Shown here: one piece after another, positions 21,046 to 33,100 of the stretch
Position numbering within the stretch: the stretch's first letter is position 1
Layout of the letters: the number at the start of each line of letters is the position of its first letter
From: Macrocybe gigantea
Lineage: Eukaryota; Basidiomycota; Agaricomycetes; Agaricales; Callistosporiaceae
Assembly (NCBI GenBank): GCA_011319805.1
Contig: SJRY01000161.1
Coordinates: forward strand, 1-64,000
DNA length: 64,000 nt
Direction of reading: 5' to 3'
The notes under the pieces: model-generated
What the model was told of the DNA's origin: nothing
Database searches by the model: none
What the model saw: the letters and a program-made list of their open reading frames with translations, nothing else
Position numbers and translations under genes: made by a program

Positions 21046-21065
21046 GATTGGCGGAAATTCGCCGG
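21046..21065 (+). repeat. Promoter direct repeat, copy 2
   Basis: GATTGGCGGAAATTCGCCGG, one mismatch from 20627-20646. The spacing between copies is 419 bp. Confidence 0.7.
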
Positions 21066-21111
21066 TGGAGGGTTTGTGTCGGGTTTTGGTTTCTTTTTCT
21101 TTTTTGTTTGT

Positions 21112-21112
<1 letters not shown>

Positions 21113-21143
<31 letters not shown>
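21113..21143 (+). repeat. T31 homopolymer
   Basis: Thirty-one consecutive T (21113-21143) in the promoter region. It could be the A-tail relic of an old retroposed insertion on the minus strand or a nucleosome-excluding tract. Confidence 0.8.
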
Positions 21144-21145
<2 letters not shown>

Positions 21146-22538
21146 GTACGTACAAGACAGCTGGGCGATGCATTTGTACGCCGCATGCTGCACGCCACAG
21201 TGCTTCGCTTCGCTGGATGTGTCGTGTCTCTGCGTGTATATGTGCAGACGTCCAGTGGGGATTCTGCTCTGTCCGTCTCATGACGATCGGCCGAGTCGAG
21301 TTCGTGGTCATGAGACAAAGGCAATCAGGGGGTGAAGGGACTGTTCTTTTTCCGTGGCCCGACCTCTCCCTGGAAGCGAATAGGAGGAGAGGTCGGCGGG
21401 GATGGTCTGGTCTGGTCCGCTGCGCGGGGGTCTAGGTTTGTTGCCCCTCTCTCTCTTTCTGCTGCGAGCTCCTTTTCGTTTTCCCTGTCTGTATGTGTGT
21501 GAGAGTATGTGGGAATTCAAGGCTGTAACAAATTGCGGGTTTTGACGCCCGTGTTGGTGTAGGTCTGTCTGATCGCGGATATAGAGGGAGGAGGTCGATA
21601 AATCAATCCGTTGTTTTCACATGACGAGCTGCCTGTATAATCGGCGATTTGGGGAGAAGAAAGAGAGAAGGCTTGCGGCCTTCTTGATGGGGCAGTGATA
21701 GATAGATGGTTAGACAGATTAATGATCCCGTCGTTAGCTGTTAAGCCACATGAAAATGAAAATATAATCCGAGAACACGTTAGCTTTGAAGCTCGTGCAA
21801 CGTTGGAGTCCTTGTGTGGGTGGGCAAATATTTATTGATCTGAGGAGCGCAGAGACAAAAACAGCCGTGCCGTGTCCTGGAGAGTCTGAGACGCTGAAAG
21901 TTAAAATCGCAAGGTCGAGGGATGGTTCGATTACGTCTTTTGATGGGCAGCGAAGAGGGGAAAAACTGAATTGTTTGGGAGATTGGGGGACGTTTCGGGA
22001 GGTGACCACTCGGACGCTTTTTTTTTCTTTTTTTGTGTACAAAATTTTTTGACAGGTGCGTCGCATTCGAAAAGAAATAGTACGTGTACGAACGCCCAGT
22101 TTTCATTTCATCTTTTGTTTTTTTTTCTCCCTTGCGGTGTCGGAAGAGTGGAATGTCGAGGAAACGACTGCCGGTCCGCAGGTGCGGGTGGCACAAACAA
22201 TGTCCAACGAACGCACCGAACTCCCGATTTGGTGGGTCAGCTTCTAAATCGGGAAACAGCGAACCTCCCATCTCGATCGTCGACGCGGGAAGCAGACCTA
22301 GCCTGGACCAAAAATTCTCTTCTGTCTCTCTCATTTTTATTTCCATTTTTTTTTATTTCTTGGCTTCATTATATTTTTTTGGGACGCCTTTCGCTTTTTC
22401 GATTTCGTTCTTTTTTGTCTCTGGACCCTCCTTTCTTGCTACTATCGTTCGTCGTCGACAACGACGAGCAGAGCGATATTATAGCACCGCAGACGGCTAG
22501 CACGACGGCCACAACTGACAGCCTGACGTCGTCCCGCC

Positions 22539-25500
22539 ATGTTCTCGTCAGAAGCATCCTCCACGTTCGTTCAGCAGCACATGCACCATCCACAACAGCA
22601 GCACCTACCCCCCGCCCCTTCTCCAGCTCCTTTCGCCCTCCCGCGCCCGTCCCAGTCCCTTCCCTCCTCTCCTCCCGCGCCACTCGTGTCGCCATCTTCT
22701 TCTGTACCGCCTTCTGGCGCCCCTCGAGCCGCGTCCACGGAAGGAAGGCTTGTTTCCCGTTTGAATGGCAGCGCCGGCGCGGCACACATCGCCGACTGCA
22801 AAATGTCCAATGGCCTGGCGCCGCTGGGAAGACTCCAGGCACCGGCGTCATCATCATCGTCATTCCCGTCGTCCTCGGCGCCTGCCGGTGCAATCCCCCT
22901 CTCGCTCACAGCAGCGTCTGTACCTTGGCTGGGTTCGGCGGAGGATCCAGCAGAAGGGCCTCCTGAGGCACGCGAAGGCGTCAATGGACAAGCGCTCGAC
23001 TTTCCATCAGCATTGGCTCTTCCACAGCAACAGCAACAGCTGCAGCGACAGGCGCCCGTTGCTGCCCAATTCCAGACGCCCGTCGAGTCTGACAATGCAA
23101 GCACGGGCGCTATAATACCAGCGCAACCGCTTTATAGTCTGCCCTTCGCGAATTCTGGTAAGCGCCGCATTTTATGCCCCCTTCCTTTTGACTGTTCTCT
23201 TGCAAATTCGTGTCCTTTCGTTTCGTCGGGGTGCCCTCTGTCGGGTTCTGACGAGATAGCTTTGCTATTTACAGGATTCCACGACTCTGTGCCCTTTGAA
23301 CGGCCCGTCTATGCGGAGTCGCGGGACCATGTTCCTGCATTCGCGCAAAGCGACAGCTTTCACATTCATCAAGAAGACCCGTACCACGTACAGGACGCAT
23401 ATACGCGGCCTCCGACATCCCTGTCATCAAACGAGGCCGTCGACCAACCCACATCGCATATTACTGAAGGACCACAGCACCAGCATTCACAGCTACAGCG
23501 GCAAGAGGTCCAATACACGCCGACGCCGGCGCAGGATCCCGGTAACGACGGCGTCCCGCAGAACGCTGGGCATGCTTGCTCAGAAGCGGAAATGAGCGTC
23601 GCATTCGTACAGCATTCGCCACGTCCGGGTGTGTCTCTCGCCCCGTTTCTGAACGCATACAGGGACCCACAACAGCAGCAGGACGCACCGCCCGGCCTGC
23701 CTCAGCATCTACTGCATGTGCAACAGCACCCTCAGCCTGCTCAGCACCCTCAGGCCGAGCAACAGGATCGACAGCAGTCCCCGCGGGAGAGACAGCTGCT
23801 GTCCTCTCACCAGGTGGCCTGGGCTGTTCAAGAAGCGCGTCCACGCGGCGTGGAGAGTCCTTTTTCGCACTCAAACGCCAAAGGCGAGAGCACACAAAGA
23901 CAGGAAACGCTTTCGGAAAACGGAACGACGATGTCGGTGGACCCGTCGCTGCATTTGCCTGGGTCGATCTCTTCGACCGAGGCAGCTCGGGCGCAGGGAC
24001 GGCCCATCTTCATCGAGCCGGACACGCCGGACCTCGCAGCGCGAAATCCCCGGCATCTTCATCCACAGTCGCAGGAACAAGACCGAGTGTTCTTTCCGCA
24101 CGTAAGCCAGCGGCAGCAGCCAAATTTCGTTCCTCCTAGTCCTTCGTCGTCTGCCGCAACCTCTTCCACTTCTTCGTCATCGTCCGCACTGTACCTTCCG
24201 TTCCACTACTCTTATGCGATGGGAAGGCAACTGCTGCATCAGCAACATCATTCCAATCCCCTCTTTGGTCAGCCACATGTGCAGCAGCAGCAACTACCAC
24301 AATATCCCACACAGGTGTGCGCTGCTGGGTTTTCTGCGGTATCTACCCCACAGAAGGCGGCGTCGACGTTATGGGATTGGGCGGGTCTAGCACCGGAGGA
24401 GGGGCTGGTGGGTCCAGCGCGAGCGTTGCCGATATGAGTGCCGCGGGTACGGGCGTGAATATCGGCCTGAACAACGGACTCGGAATGCGGTTCTGCACGG
24501 GCGCCACCCGAGCGTGATGCATCGCCTGGGAGGGAACGCGTTTTTGAGCCAGTTTCGAGATAGGCCCGGCGGGATGGGCGTGGGCATGGCAGGCGCGGGC
24601 GTAGGTGCTGGACCAGGGCAGGCGGTCTTGAGAGGTGGAAGGCGTCCGAGCGTGTACGGAGCCGCAGTTCCCGGCGTTGTACCCGCTGTCAATGTTGCTG
24701 ATATGGGCGCGGGCGGCATGCCTGGGCCTTCGTCCTCGTCCTCGTCCTCTTCTTCCTCATCCTCGTCGTCCAAACGATCGTCGTCTTCATTTATGACGAG
24801 CACATCGTCTGGCGCGTCGGCATATTCATATCCGGGGCCTGCACACGCATCGACGGGGGCTGCGACGTCGTCCGGTGTGGGGATGGGCATGACCATGGAC
24901 ATGGCCATGGCCTTGGGTGTGGGGAGAGGCGGAAGAGCTGCAGCAGTAGGGATGGGCGGCATGCGGCGCGTGGGTATGGGTCTGCTGGGATCTGGCATGG
25001 CGGCTGGCGGCCGGGCCGAGCGGCGGGAACATGGGAATGCGTGGAGGCCCTGGTGCAGGTGTATGCGGGGCGAGTGGCAGAATTAGTTCAGGCGGCGCGC
25101 TCGACAACGCACCGACGAGTATCATCTACCGGTCCCCAGAGCATCCAAGACAGCGAACAGCTCAAGCTTGCGAAAAGTGTCGGATTCGAAAAGCAAAGGT
25201 ATAGTTCGCTACCTCCTGCTCCGTTGTCTCGTGCACAATTCTCTTCCGCACCTTTTCTTTTTAACCCTTTTGCGTCATTCCGTTTGTTGATTCTGCGATA
25301 TTTCTTCTTCGCATTCCTTTGCGGATTGTCTTTTTCTGCATAAAGTGCTCAGGCGAACATCCGACGTGCAAGAGGTGCCTTACCAAGAACCTCGTATGCG
25401 AGTACGCAAAGGAGGGTCGCGTCCGAGGTCCGAACAAACCGAAGAATCAAAATGCTGGCGCCACATCGAGCGCGAATAAAGGACGCGGGAACGGAAACGC

Positions 25501-27775
25501 CACTGGTAGCGGCGCGGGCGCGAGTTCGGGGGACTCAGCTTCGCCGGTGAAGAGTGGGAAGGCGGGCAAGACGTTGTCGGTGTCGGCCTCGTCAAGGATG
25601 ACGCGGGGAAGCGGTAGTACTATCGGCCGCGGAGAGGCTGGTGACACGGGGGAAGGAAATATTGGCAGTGAGTATTTGATTCGCTTTGTTTTCTTTTCTG
25701 TCCTGGTGTTCAGATGTCCTTTTTTTCGTGCCTTCCCTCTTTCGATCTTCATGTGCACTAGGTGACGGTGCCAGTGTCGGTCTAGGGGCAGATAAGAACG
25801 GAGGAGGTGCGAGGAAGGCGTATTCTATTCCGTCAGTGATGCGACCGGTGGATGCACAACAGCAGCAGCAAGGCTCGGCAGCTCAGCTTAACCTCCGCGC
25901 GCCTCACCTTGCGATGGGTAATCCGACGTACGGCCAGCTCATCGCCACACGGTCTCTGTCCGATACATTGCAGGTCCCCGGAGCGCTATTCGGAGCGCCG
26001 CAACTTCCGCCGCCGCCACCCCCGTCGCCGTCGTCCTCGTCGTCCTCGTCGCCCCTGCTAATGAGGTCGATGGGTTCGCTCGGAGGAGGAGGCAGCCCTG
26101 GAGCGTATCCGGCACAGTCTCCGATGGGGTTTGACGATGGTAGGGATGCGAAATACCTGTTTGGTGATGCAGGCCGGAATACGACGGGAATGTTAGAGAT
26201 GGTGGCTGGGACGAAGAAGAGGACGCTCAGCGTAGATCTGGGGTCAGGTTCTGCCTGGTTTGGCGGTGGCGAAAAGGCGATCGCGGGCTCACTGATTTCG
26301 CTGAGCGCTGGTAACGAAACGCCATCGCCACTGAACCTCCCAGCAGCATCAGCATCGAGCATCTCGTTATCTTCCTCTTCCTCCTCTTCGTCGTCTGCGA
26401 CGATCACGCCAGCTTTGGGAATAAGATCGCCGGCGTACCCGCTCCCACCTCACACCGGATACGATAGCAGGATGCTATCCACCATGCGAATGGCGCCTTA
26501 TGAACAGCAGGGCAGCTTCATGGCAGGGTTGAGGGATACGTCTCGGCCTGTGAACGCGCGATCGACAAGCGATGTGTCCTTTGACAGACCGGTACTGTCT
26601 TCTGCGGGCACAAGAGGGATCAAAAGGAGGATTGCAACGGACGGTTTTGGAGAGGGCGAGGTAGACGCAGCATCTGGGCCAAACGGCGCGAGTGGCCGGG
26701 TACAGACGCAGGGTCGTTTGTATCGGGAACTAAGGCCACCATCTCCGTTGTCGTCGTCTTCTGCATCTTCTCCACTTTTTGACGGTTTACATGGAGTCGG
26801 AGCGTTCTTTCCTCTCCACGCGTCGAACGGCAATCACTCAGAACAGAAAGGACCGACCATGGCAGGATCCTCGCTGGCCCCGTTTTCCTATGCGGATGAC
26901 CCCACGCGACTATGGCTAACGGCCTCCCCGAATCCTTCGTTCAAGGACGTGATGGATGCGGATAATTCGATGGACATGAGTATCGATGATCGGATGCCGC
27001 CTCTACCGTCGTCTCTGCCGACCAGTCCATCTCGGAACGTGTTCGACAACCCGATCGCGTTGTATGGTCCGAGTTTAGGGAACAACGTGGATGCGGTGGG
27101 CTCAGCACTGTCGCCATCCTCGTCGACGACGCCACCGTTTCAGCTAGCGGCGGGAACCGTGACACCAGTTTCGCCCTCGTCATCGTCTGCTGACGCGTCG
27201 ATGATGTTGATGTCTTCGTCGTCGATAGATGGAATGGAAAACATGAGCGATCATGGGTCATCCACGTCCGTGTATGTTTCCTTTGCTCTTTCATCTTGGC
27301 GTAGGGATCTCGGCTAACGCTTGTCTGCCCTGCTCGCTCCAAAATAATTGACGAACGTGCTTTTTTTTTTTTCTCACATCGACCCAAATGGCATAGCCCG
27401 CTGTCGGCGGTCTCGGCCACATTCACAAACGTCGGCGGTGGAAGCGACACCAGCATGGAATCGCCGCCTACCACTACTGTGGATTCTGCACCCGGATCTA
27501 GCGCGTGTCTCGGTTTCGACAGCAATTTCGTCGTCATCGGGGACTCTGGCAACTGCGGCCAGGTGCTTGGTGGTGACAACCGCCAAGGAAGTTTCGCATC
27601 CGGGAACCCGGACACGTTTCTACAAGCTCTGCATCCTCACCGCCTGACTCCGTCGCCTTCGTCTTCTTTGGCGCACTCATCGTCGCCTCACGAACCCTCG
27701 GCCCCTGCAATTGAAATCCAGGCCCCTATGCTGTCGGTGGCGGATGTCGATTTGGGCACGAATTCCGCTCGATAG
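22539..27775 (+). CDS. Large Zn2Cys6 (Gal4-type) transcription factor with internal zinc cluster
   Basis: Nuclear regulator of about 1,585 residues. The DNA-binding binuclear cluster reads CEKCRIRKAKC, then C and CKRC and a last C in NLVCEYA. Its six Cys are split by an intron right after the fourth residue past the second Cys pair (exon ends 25198, resumes 25346). It lies near residue 840, not at the N-terminus. The long N-terminal half is Gln-, His- and Pro-rich; the C-terminal half is Ser/Pro-rich. Exons: 22539-23157, 23275-25198, 25346-25667, 25762-27271, 27397-27775. Within exon 2 the natural reading changes frame near 24346, 24482 and 24990-25015, each explained by one or two bases missing from short C or G runs. 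No fungal-specific middle homology domain was recognised. Target genes cannot be inferred. Confidence 0.85.
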
Positions 27776-29088
27776 AATGTGGAGAAAAAGGTATGCGCGA
27801 ATCTGTGCTGTAGAGGACAGGCTTCTGAAAATGACAGAAGAATAGATATAGAGGATAGGAAAATCGGTTGAAAATCTTGACGGCTTTTTTCTCCAAGGCT
27901 TTTTTTTGGTTTGTCGTATACCCGGTTGAGATTCTGGACGCGCTTTTTTTTTCCGGTCTCCAGCTGCTGACTTTTCGAAAGCGTTGAGCTGCACTCTTGC
28001 CGCTTTCAGATTTTGTTCCTTTCTAAAGTCATCTTCCTCCGTGTACAAATATATGTATTTTATATACTCCGTTTCTTTCTGAGGTAACATATGTCTCTGC
28101 TTATTTTTTTTTCTTCCTTTCCGCCTAGTTCATGGTCGAAATTCCCCTGTATCATACTCACCGCGACACGGAATATGTACTCTAACTTGTCGTTTTTCTC
28201 TCGCTTTGTATGCTTTCCGATGTTTCTCCTTTCTGCTGAATCTGCTCAACGAACGAGCTGCCTGGATGACTGGGCTTCGGAAGGAGCGCGGCGCCTTTCG
28301 CAAACGTGAGTAAGCATCATCGCTGCGAGCTAATTTTTATCTGCGATACTGATACCGTGCCCTTAGAACATGCATCCGTTTTGAAGTTCATTTGTGCTTA
28401 CCAGTGAAGCCTTGACGACGTGCCCCACTGTGCTTCGCGATTGTCAGCTGTCGTTCTCTAGGGGGTATGCATTAACGTACTTCTCGAATGTTTTTCTGCA
28501 CATTCAACTTGGCGTATCACTAGCCGCGCTACAATCCCATCTATCAATATTCCAAACAGCACTCCGACTCATAAGCAGGCTGCGGTTGCACTTTGTCCGT
28601 GGTGGTTATATGGCTATTTTTGGTATGATTCTAGATTTTGCTACACGAATTTGATGTTGATTTTGACTCGTCATTGTATGGGCAGTGGTTTGTGCGGAAA
28701 TGAACAAAAAAACATCGATCAGTAGTACGAGAAGATGTCGAGCGCAACCGAGGCCGTTCAAGCACCGTCGCTCGAACATGACTCTAGGCTGAAGAGCGCG
28801 GTGATCATCAGACCCGGGGATGGTCACATGCATGCTGTTGTTCTGTTCACAATGCGCTTAAGCGCCTCCATTTATGGAAGCTGTACGCTGGAGTCATTCA
28901 TGACGTTCCATCCATCAACGTTTCACTGAAGGCTTCGGTACGATACCATGTGCATGATTGGAATCTTGCGGGGTCTGGTGCCCGGCCTGGCAGATGCTCT
29001 ATACCGCAAGCCAATCATATTGTGTTCGTGGAGCGGGTGGCGGAGCTAGCTGTTAGGTGAGTGGCCTGGATGGCAGCTTCTTTCAGAT
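27776..29088. other. Intergenic, no gene recognised
   Basis: The 3' flank of the Zn2Cys6 gene and upstream region of the secreted-protein gene. It is T-rich on the plus strand at 27880-28120. Open frames near 28394-28654 have no recognisable features. Confidence 0.5.
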
Positions 29089-29096
29089 ATATAAAC
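29089..29096 (+). promoter_or_regulatory. TATA box of the secreted-protein gene
   Basis: TATATAAA, 47 bases before the ATG at 29143. Confidence 0.65.
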
Positions 29097-29142
29097 TCGT
29101 TGAGTGACTGGGCAACATACATCTTGCCAGCGGTATTCGAAG

Positions 29143-30027
29143 ATGCGCTTTATTTCTCTGGTGTCTAGTCTGTTGCTCGTCGTCGCTGCGACGGCGACTC
29201 CTCTTCAGCAAGGTATGGTCCTATGCGATGCGCACTTGTATTCTGGAGCATCCGCGAATTTCAATGTACGATCTCAGGCGCAGTCTGCGAAGGACAAGTC
29301 ACCGTTTCGACTTCGTTCATTGGCAAGGATCACAACGTGAAGGTCGAGCAAGTGTCCTGTCCAAACCTGGATAAGATCGTAGAACCCAGGGCACAGCTCG
29401 AAGCGCGTCAGTCGAACGTTTGTGGGGCGAACTGTAAGTGTCTTTCAGGGCACAACTTGCCCCTGCTTACTGTATATCAGGCGCCACGAACTGCTTCCTG
29501 CCGTCCGGGGAGGACCAGATCCCAACGAATGTCATGTCATATCTGACGCTCTGCGATATGAGAGTCAGAACACTGGTAATCAAACGGTTGTGTCATGGGA
29601 TAGTCATTAACCTTATTTCTCTTCAAGGTGCTCTATTCCAAATTGGAACTGGAGTAAGTTCGGTCCCTATCACCAGTCCCCGAAATTTGCTAAATCCAGT
29701 GTCGTATAGACCAACAACACCATCGTGATGACTTATCGCAGCTGCACGACATTTTTTGTCAACCAGGACTTTAGCACGCTTGTGTATTGCCGCCTCGATT
29801 GGGTAAGAGAATTCCGCCCCGTTCCACATGGCATAAACGGAGCTCAAACGAATCACAGGCCGACGTAGCAGATTTTGTGGCTTTCAACTGTCAGGCGCCC
29901 CAGAACGCCCATGGCGGCAACTGTGTTGCCACTGACCAGAGATGGTTTATCCAGTAAGTCCGAGGTGACATTTTCATATTTCACCAGTGTAATTTGATAT
30001 TCGTCTTGAAGGGTACAGCATTCCTAA
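29143..30027 (+). CDS. Small secreted Cys-containing protein, 174 residues, unknown function
   Basis: Signal peptide MRFISLVSSLLLVVAATATP, then a mature chain with about ten Cys, including NCFLPSGEDQIPTNV, MTYRSCTTFFVNQD, VYCRLDW and FNCQAPQNAHGGNC, ending RWFIQVQHS. Exons: 29143-29212, 29278-29433, 29481-29575, 29710-29802, 29859-29953, 30012-30027. The total is 525 nt and all phases agree. The third intron (29576-29709) is longer than the others. A small exon inside it was considered but breaks the frame. Similar small secreted proteins of unknown function are widespread in basidiomycetes. It is strongly Asn/Gln/Thr-rich between cysteines and has no catalytic motif. Secretion is well supported; function is not known. 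It converges on the alpha-glucosidase gene with only 124 bases between stops. Confidence 0.75.
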
Positions 30028-30151
30028 CCTGGACACTGAACCGCTTTTCGAGACAAGTGGATTTTCGGACTTTGCTATATACCTAGTTCCGAACGTGAAG
30101 TGTGAAAGCTACATCCAATATAGCAATTTGTGTTACCACGACCCATTTCGT

Positions 30152-33100
30152 CTAGTCCCACTCAACAGTGATGGGTTTATTGAGATCCCCTTCCGTATTC
30201 TCTAGGACAAGTTCGCCTTGTTTCTCGCGGTATCTCCAATTTCCGGTTGGCTTCCCATTCACCTTGACTTGGCGCGGTCTCTTGGATACTCCAAGAATAG
30301 TAATGTCCTTCAGCCTTGACTCGACGTTAAAACTGCCATGGCCAGTGATCGACAGGCGTTTTCCGCTGACGGAAAATGTTAGTGTTTTACTGGGGCCCGG
30401 TGGATAGCTAACGCCGTCATCGACGTATGCCGTGCCAAACGCGTGACTGTCCTCGGACAAGGAGACCAACAAGGCAAAAGGTCCTTGACGTGTCTCGTCG
30501 ATTGTATACGCCGGTGATGCGTAAATCAGGATTGCAGATCGATCTCGGATGTGAACGTTAATGTGTCCAAGAGGAGCAGACAGAGTTGTCTGAGTACCCC
30601 GGGCAGCATCAACGGCATCGTGAGTGTACCAATCCCTCCAGATTACGTTACCGCGGCCGGGGAAGATGCCTATGATATGCGGTTTAAGGTTGACAGAAAC
30701 ACGAGTCATTAGCTCAGGAACAAATGCCAGATTCATCGCGTGCGACTTACCGTCGACCGTTGTGGCGTTCGGACTGAGAACGGGAGTAACGAGAATATCT
30801 CTGCCCACCAATAGCTGAGTAGATACATCATAAAGCTCAGGCTCGTCTGGAAATTCAAAGAACAATGCCCGGACTGGAGGTGTCCCGCTCATAGACGAGT
30901 TAGCAAACAGTGTATACTATAACGTTGTTAGTTGAGATTCAACAGATGGGCCCTAGGTGGGAAGGGTAGAGGCGATATCTCACCCAATACGGAAGCAACG
31001 AATACCGAATAGCAATAGCGCTTCTCGACGCATTAGCTACGCTGTCCCAGCGATAGGGCTCCTGCGGGATTGCCCCCTTTATGTTATGGTTACGGAAAAA
31101 GGGTGTGAAAGCGGAGAATTGCATCCAGCGATTGCACAGCTCTTCATCAGTGTTTCCGTCTAATGGAAAGGATGCGTGACTCGTCAGCACATCTGAACCG
31201 GGACAGAAAATGGGAACTCAACTGAAGCCACATGTATCAGCGCCGACGAACGGAATTTGGAATAACTGAAATTGCAATACCCCCTTGGGAACACTATGAG
31301 TCGCGGTTCTACCTAGTCACAAATACATGGGAACTCACAGCGATATTATGACGAAGGTATGACCACAAGCTGAAGTTGTCTCCAAGCTAGGGTTGAATAA
31401 GTTTCCAGCAACCGAAGAGGAAGAACCCCATACCCAATGCCCAGTCCACTTTCCAGATGACGGGAAGGTAGATCGACTAATGATGAATGGTCTTTTGCCG
31501 AGCAAAATTTCTTGCAAGGCTCGGTGTGTTGCTTTCTCTTCCATCATGCCCCAGAGATTATGTACGTCCAGTTCCGCTACGCCTTCCGCATGTGTAGCGT
31601 TTGTTGCCAGAGCGTGAATTGAGAGCCGTCCATTTCCTGGAAAGATTCTTAGATGTATATGTGACGGCAGTTGCAAAACGGACCGTTGTGTATTGCATAA
31701 GGCGGCGCGTTCAGATCCACGCCTGTTTGGTGTCCAGCGCCCAGCCCGCGTCCCTGTATTTCCGCTGAGTCAAGACGGCAAGTTACCGTTCCGTTGATAG
31801 TAATATTTCCGCTGGGACCCCAAACAGCAGGGTCATAGCTATGGTCCTAGTTTCATTGTCCGATTCGACTACTTCAGCGGTCAAACGCACCATTCTGGGT
31901 AATCTTGACATTGGAGTTAGTGAATTATTTCATCGTTTCGAAAACGAGGAACTGAACCTGTTATAGGATTTCCAGGTTCTCCAGGAAGGATGAATGGAAC
32001 GCTGGTATTGGTGAGGTTCGCCCCAGTCCCGCTGAAATGAATTTTGAGAAAATGGAACTAAACCTCCTGGCACAAACTACGCACCACGATCCATCACAGA
32101 ATGAACTGGCCTCGTTCATATCCAACCAGATTCCAGAATATTGCACGCCTGCATCGCTCCAATTCCTTAAAGCCTCCGTCCACCACGTTTGGGTGTTATT
32201 TTGGAACCAGTCAGGGAAGACCTAGATACCAAACATCGGACTCCGGAAGCGGAGGCCAATTGGAATCCCTACGCACGGTGTATCCGGGCCATACTTGCCC
32301 AACATATTCTGAACCGTCGGGATTGGTGATGAAGATTCCTCTGATAGGATGTCATTTTGCGTGAATTCTTGAAATGATAGGAAACGCACAATTCCACGCC
32401 TTTGGTATACGGGTCATACTGTTGAAATCACGTTACATATGTCCGGAAAACTTGGATGCGCGGAGAACTGGACACACGATGTCGGATGCATTCACTTGTT
32501 TTGGGATAGCGGCATCCACGATGGGAATATCTAGAAACAGATGGTTCATCCCGTTCATTCGGTTTAGAAACAGCGGGCGAACTTGCATTTCTGGTGCCTA
32601 GCGGCCTGTCAAACATTTTCAGGTTCGAATAACATGGAATTATTACACAGCACGCACCAACTCGTTTGTAAATTCGCGAAGTGATGTAGCCGGAAAAGTT
32701 ACAGGGTCAGAAGTAAAATCCCTGACAGCGTGATAGAGGTCGATGTCGTTCCACATAACTATAAGAACGTGTGTCACTGAGGCACATCATCTCGACGCCA
32801 TGCCATTTACCTTCCAAGGGAATATTTGCTTCTCGCATTCGTAAGACTTGCTCTCGAGTCTCGTTGAGGTCATGATAACCCCACCTCCAAAAATCATGAA
32901 CAGTTGCTTTGCCAGAGTGGGCCGCATAGCATTACCTGCAAAGGTGGAAACCAAAGCCCCAGATCGGCTGCCAGGTAGGGAAACCCACTAATTCACCGTA
33001 TTGTTCAACGACGCTTTTGGGGTCCGGACCTGCGAAAAAATAAAAATCCAATACACCACCTATCATCCGGTACTGTATGAGCGAAGTAGTTGAATTTTTC

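Larger units (their letters stand above)
20395..22538. other. Long promoter region of the Zn2Cys6 gene
   Basis: 2.1 kb without a supported gene, between two plus-strand genes. It holds a repeated 20-mer (20627 and 21046), a perfect 8-bp hairpin (20663-20689), a run of 31 T (21113-21143) and pyrimidine-rich tracts toward the start codon. The length and elements suggest a heavily regulated upstream region, but no binding factor can be named. Confidence 0.5.

Noticed and set aside
21044..21335. Plus and minus frames with poly-Phe or poly-Lys
   Set aside because: They only translate the T31 homopolymer and flanking pyrimidine-rich DNA.
29628..29653. Extra 26-nt exon in the small secreted protein gene
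   Set aside because: Splice sites look usable but the following exon then hits a stop; a single intron 29576-29709 keeps the frame.
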